From: Dipteronia dyeriana
Taxonomy: Eukaryota; Streptophyta; Magnoliopsida; Sapindales; Sapindaceae
DNA length: 64,000 nt
Assembly (NCBI GenBank): GCA_032871835.1
Contig: CM065298.1
Span: 75,606,154-75,670,153, forward strand
Reading direction: 5' to 3'
The position numbers were made by a program, and so were the translations under genes. Positions 59,892 through 64,000 of the stretch are shown piece by piece; position 1 is the stretch's first letter, and the number at the start of each line of letters is the position of its first letter. The notes under the pieces were generated by a model, which was not told the origin of the DNA, did not search any database, and saw only the letters and a program-made list of their open reading frames with translations.

Positions 59892-60216
59892 CCCATCCAC
59901 CATCATTCATGACAAGATTCTATAAGAATTCCTTGTTACCGGTCATATTCCTAGAGCAACCGCTATCTAGGTACCAACAATAGGATGAATTAGCTCTTAA
60001 AGCATAATGTGCAACCAAACATTGTGTTGTGTTTTTCTTAACCCAAACATTCTTGACAAGTTTCTCATTCCTACTTTTATTAACATGCTTTGACTTGTTT
60101 TTAGGCACATTGACTCCATTAGTGACATTTTCAAACAGATCAAACAAAGCATTATCATTTTTCTTATGCATAGTAGAACGAGACACAACACAAGATTTAA
60201 CAAACAAATCATCAAC
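59892..60216 (-). pseudogene. Sire-D gag end and protease, fused to LTR
   Basis: The minus strand encodes VDDLFVKSCVVSRSTMHKK..WYLDSGCSRNMTGNKEFL. The catalytic DSG is intact, and the Glu codon lost in Sire-E is still present. The frame continues into 43732 when Sire-E is removed. At 60211-60216 the gag sequence is fused to LTR sequence at a GTTGAT microhomology, deleting the LTR 3' end, the PBS and most of gag. Confidence 0.85.
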
Positions 60217-61729
60217 AAATTCTATGGACATGCAACTAGATAGCTAGATTATGCTTTCAAAGAACAATCACAAATGCATCTAGTCAACCTAAGCATGTTA
60301 TCAACTAAGAACATAGATATAAAGATAAAGACACCAATTGAAACAAAACCTAGTTCTTAGAAAAATATAATTAGATCTAGAAACAATCAATCAAGCATAA
60401 GAACAAAGGATTTCTAGAAACAATTTCATGTTTATCAAGTTTAGCACAAATCATTCAATATATCACAAATCAAGCTAAACTTGAAAATCAAATCAACAAA
60501 CCACAAAATGATATCAAAATCATCCTAGTCATGCTTCTTAATCAAATAACATCAATCAATAAGAAGATCTAAGAAGAAAACTAAGAAGAAGATGATTTTA
60601 CCAACAAGGATGCAAACCACAAACTAAAGATCAGATAACAACGAAAAATGTAGACATCCTTTGGTTCTGGAAATGCTTGGGGTTTTAAAACTTTTCAAGT
60701 CACTCGAAATCAGTTTTTGAATCAAGTGATTCGGAGTAGAAATGAAGAAGTTATCACAAAAACAAAAATAAAAAATGTTGACAGAAAATTTCTGCACTTG
60801 TTCTTCAATTTCAATTTTCTCAACAACTTGTAAGGATTGAGAGGAAATGAGAGGTTTTAAAGAGAGAAAAGCCAAAAGACCAACATGCCCCCTTTCTTTA
60901 GTGTCTCCCCGAGATGGCGTGTGGGCTTCTCCTGGCAGAGCACTCTTGGGGCCGAGATTGCCACGCGCCATCTTGGGATGGTGCATGGCGATGGCTTGAG
61001 CCATCGCACCTCACCCCTTGAGCTCTTCTCGCGTTCTTCGACCGTTTGAAGATTACACACCGGGAATCCCTCATGGACAGGGAAATATAAGATACTCAAC
61101 CCATAAAATAAGAATTCGACTCGATATACAAAGACAATGACAATATATGCAACATGAGTTGAAAGTGTAGTATCTTTTGACTTAGAACTTGAAATCAATA
61201 GTATGAGTAATCGAAATGACCGGAACTCAATAAATAATGATTTAAGACTAAATTCAAGTTCAATATCCATGTTATACAAACATATACACAAACAAACACA
61301 TTTCACACAAGAATGCAAACTACATAGAGATAGTCTCCAATCATGCATTTTCCAAAACATGTTACTTTCATACCAATGCATGAGCATTCAACTTCAAGCG
61401 TGTGAAAGTGTTATACCAAATGATGCGCTACGATGCAGGGACACAAATATATGAATTGTTTGTGTGTGCGTATTTAATGATGCATAACTAAGCAGGATCA
61501 CATATGAATGAATTGTGTGTGTGTGCACCTACCTTGCAAGAGGAAGAAGGATCTCGATACCTAGGCATCCAAGAATAGTACCAATCCTCTTGAAGACAAA
61601 CTTTGCATCATGAGAAGTTGCTTTTCTTCCTTGAAGCTCTTATCATCACAAACCACTTAAGCAATTAAGCATTATAAAGAAATGAAGTTTTGTTACGGAA
61701 TAAAGCCAACACAAATCTAGAACCTAATA
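60211..61729 (-). repeat. Sire-D 5' LTR, 3'-truncated
   Basis: Matches the 3' LTR from about 37755 to 39317. On the minus strand it starts TATTAGGTTCTAG (first CA decayed to TA on the plus strand at 61729). It keeps the twin palindromes (60908-60980, decayed) and CA-rich repeats. It lacks the hairpin array and C-run, which lay in the deleted part. Confidence 0.87.
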
Positions 61730-62960
61730 GACCGGGAGCTAGAACGACTGCCATCGACAGGATAGGGACCACCGGTACCGGTCAGTGACAAATTAGGCCC
61801 CTTGTCCTCAATTCGAGATAAGTTAAGGCCCGTGCCTCCAGATCTACATAGGCCAACTTGTTACCATTATTTATAGGTGAAATCATTCATTGACGTCCTG
61901 CTTAGGGGACCCTGCCATCCAGCCCAGCTAGCGACCAATAAAAGAGAACCTCGATCTGACGTTGGGGGTAGCAAGAAAAATGTTCGGGAAAACCTATCCC
62001 AAGAGGATAACTAGGGTGAGGTCTCTATCATATCAGAGGGATATGGCAATAGAGATTCTGAGGTCGAGTCTAAGAACATTGGGAATATGCAACTGCTGGA
62101 TCATTTAGCTGAGATGCAGAATGAAATCCAAGAGCTGAAGAAGGGCAAGCACATGGAGAATCAGAAGGATACTTAGGGAGAGATGAACGCCTCATTCTCT
62201 AGGATGATCAGGAAAGTAGAACCCCTTCCAAAATTTAAAATGCTGACTGGCAAGTATTCTGGTATCGAGGATCCCTTGAGCAACCTGGAGAGCTTTGACA
62301 AGCAGATGGATGTTCAAAATGAAACCATAGCAGCCATGTGCAGGATTTTCCCAACCACATTAACTGACTATGCCAAGATATGGTTCAGAAAATTACACAC
62401 AAGTGGCATGGATAGCTTTACTAAATTGTCTAGTGATTTATTTTCACAGTTCCAGGGGATAAAGCCACGACCGAAAGAGCCAATCCAATTGTAGTACATG
62501 AATCAAGAGTGAGGTGAGAGACTCAGGTCTTACATGGAGAGGTTCAACAGGGAGGTGATAAAGATGCAAGTTTTCGCTGAGAATGAGACCCTAGCCAACT
62601 TCTATAGAAACTTGTGGGCATGTAGATTATTCCGGTCTTTCAACAAACGTCAACCAGAGAACTATTATGAGGCCTATGACAGGGCCTTTGAACAGGTAGA
62701 GATAGACGAGCAACTGAAAGTCAAGATTGAACATGATGATATGAGGACAACCAAACGCTAAAAAAAGAGGCCCCAAGACCTGTTTTAGTACAGAAGGATC
62801 AAAATAGACCTTCCAACCAGTCTACATATGACCCTCCGCCTTTTCAAACCTCAGCGGGCGCGGTATCCAGTGAGGTAAACTCTACCTCAAGCTTCAGCTC
62901 CACCGAGAGTGGTATCCCCCATAGCATAGGATGAGAAGGTGATGGAAATCATTAACTTAG
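61730..62960 (+). pseudogene. Tat-3 gag relic
   Basis: After a decayed lead (61730-62170) the capsid-like region is clear: frame 62183-62494 (FKMLTGKYSGIEDPLSNLESFDKQMDVQNETIAAMCRIFPTTLTDYAKIWFRKL) and, after a stop, 62534-62761 (MERFNREVIKMQVFAENETLANFYRNL..). It matches the Tat-1 gag motif by motif. It continues the N-terminal piece at 36840-37142 interrupted by Sire-D. It decays by about 62960, where Gyp-R adjoins. Confidence 0.78.
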
Positions 62961-62990
62961 CAACCATACACCCCAATAGCTAAAGAGTTA

Positions 62991-63642
62991 TGATACATAT
63001 GGAATGCAATTTAACACCATCCAACTAATTGAAACAAACCCGATCGTTTAAGATTGAATTAAGGGAAACTATTCTAATCACTTTATCAATGGAATGATGA
63101 TATAAGCTAATTAGAACAACACTTTGATTTCCCCAAAATGCCACAAACTATGAAGTTTGATAAGTTTAAAGGCAAAACAAAGATTTTGAGGTTGTTGAAC
63201 GCCACAAGTTGAATAAGCTTGATAAGTTCCAAAGTTCATGCAAGAACTTAAAAACAAAACACTCACAAAGTGCTCAAATAAATTTATATTACTCAAATCT
63301 CTGCCCTTACATAGAAAAAGAAGCCTTGTTTATATAGAACAAAGGCCAAGGACAATACAACACAAATATAACTGCTAAGTAAATGTGTAACCTCCCACTA
63401 AATGACATCTAGACCATGAATTATGGCCATAAAGTATTCAACCTTTGTAACTCCTTATTCATAATCAAAGAACACATGAACTCACACTTAACAAAATAAA
63501 ACCCAACATAAAAGCCCACAAAACCCAAAAAACCCCACAAAACCCAACACAATTAAAACCCAAACTAATCATAAAATAAGCCCACAAAACCCAACATAGT
63601 TAAACCCAAGCTAATTATAAAATAGTCCCACAAAACCCAACA
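62991..63642 (-). mobile_element. Gyp-R 3' LTR
   Basis: On the minus strand it starts TGTTGGGTTTTGTGGGAC at 63642 and has three further copies of the TGTTGGGTTTTGTGGG motif in its first 130 bp. A TATA box (CTATATAAAC, 63328-63337) is present. It runs to about 62991 (TGATACATAT on the plus strand). The left end is tentative. Confidence 0.6.
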
Positions 63643-63736
63643 TGGCCGAATGGCCTTTTATTCTTCAAGATAGGCTAGAATACTTCATTCTAACAATGCT
63701 GGACTCTTGTCTTCGTGATTTGGACTTGTTTCAAAA
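63643..63736 (-). other. Gyp-R spacer between pol and 3' LTR
   Basis: About 95 bp. It includes a near-palindrome GGCCGAATGGCC (63645-63656) and an AAAAGG purine stretch beside the LTR, a weak candidate polypurine tract. Confidence 0.4.
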
Positions 63737-64000
63737 CATGTTAACCATTTTATACTCTTCTTGCATCCTTAGAACCTTGACCAAATATTGACTAGCTTGC
63801 TCCTTCCAAATGCTTTCCATTTAATAAGTTAAGGCTTCTTTCATCCTTTTAGCTTTAGCTCTTGTCATTGGTCCTCCATGAATGGTTAAAGGATCTGGAT
63901 CTTTTCCAACCTTAGCCGAATGGTGATCAACTGGCTGGTCCTCATCATTCCCATTTTCCTCGAAAGGATTCATCCTCGAATCACGACCTTCATCACCTAT
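63737..64000 (-). pseudogene. Gyp-R pol C-terminus
   Basis: Read on the minus strand from the window edge: SRMNPFEENGNDEDQ..., then HGGPMTRAKAKRMKEAL, the motif found at the C-terminal end of many plant Ty3/gypsy (chromovirus) polyproteins. A TAA at 63821-63823 interrupts it, and family-like sequence (MESIWKEQASQ) continues in frame to about 63737. The rest of the element lies beyond the window. Confidence 0.7.

Larger units (their letters stand above)
37143..61729 (-). mobile_element. Sire-D, Sirevirus with pol, interrupted by Sire-E
   Basis: Minus-strand element: 3' LTR 37143-39317, post-pol region, RNase H/RT 40793-42220, integrase 42337-43732, then Sire-E (43733-59886 plus a 5-bp TSD), then protease/gag end 59892-60210 fused to a truncated 5' LTR (60211-61729). 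The flanks are GACCA (37138-37142) and GACCG (61730-61734), a TSD with one mismatch. The PBS, the LTR 3' end and nearly all gag are missing. The element's own sequence is about 8.4 kb. Confidence 0.87.

Noticed and set aside
1..64000. Endogenous pararetrovirus or host protein-coding gene
   Set aside because: No movement-protein, viral coat or spliced host gene signal was seen; all recognisable coding belongs to LTR retrotransposons.

Overview
This window is almost wholly transposable-element DNA from a plant nuclear genome. I see no host gene, rRNA or tRNA. The lineages present point to a flowering plant with a retrotransposon-rich, AT-rich genome: Ty1/copia elements of the Sirevirus type (PBS TGGTATCAGAGC, several GGGGGAG polypurine tracts before the 3' LTR, a C-run just before the LTR end), Ty3/gypsy elements of the Tat/Ogre type, and two chromovirus-like gypsy fragments. 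The species cannot be named from this.

The structure is a nest, and most of it can be resolved from target-site duplications (TSDs) and from coding sequences that resume across insertions. Names used here are local labels. From left to right: an LTR fragment (1-880); Gyp-L, a gypsy LTR plus gag relic (1380-2505, +); LTR-X, an old Sirevirus-type LTR (minus) split by Sire-A; Sire-A (2657-9735, +), with two LTRs and a short gag-only interior; Tat-1 (10153-25843, -), split by Sire-B; Sire-B (12468-22985, -), with gag and an extra captured ORF but no pol; Tat-3 (26275-62960, +), in pieces, split by two later insertions; Tat-2 (27182-35742, -, TSD ATAAT) inside Tat-3's LTR, without gag-pol but with a coiled-coil ORF antisense to the element and a 66-bp minisatellite; Sire-D (37143-61729, -) inside Tat-3's gag; Sire-E (43733-59886, +, TSD TGTAA) inside Sire-D's protease-integrase coding region; and at the right edge Gyp-R (62991-64000, -), a 3' LTR plus the pol C-terminus.

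Sire-E is unusual: one TSD-flanked insertion holds LTR-interior-LTR-interior-LTR. Both interiors share a protease nonsense codon and both lack the gag capsid domain, so they come from one progenitor. Sire-B has the reciprocal gap: capsid gag but no pol.

Every coding region is broken by stops, frameshifts or deletions, so nothing here looks autonomously mobile. The most interesting signals are non-coding structures kept across Sirevirus families: an array of small hairpins in the LTR with paired base changes, a twin palindrome just upstream of the LTR TATA region, and a conserved block after pol. Also of note are the captured ORF of Sire-B and a 20-bp outward extension of the Sire-E LTR that contains a fossil polypurine tract.
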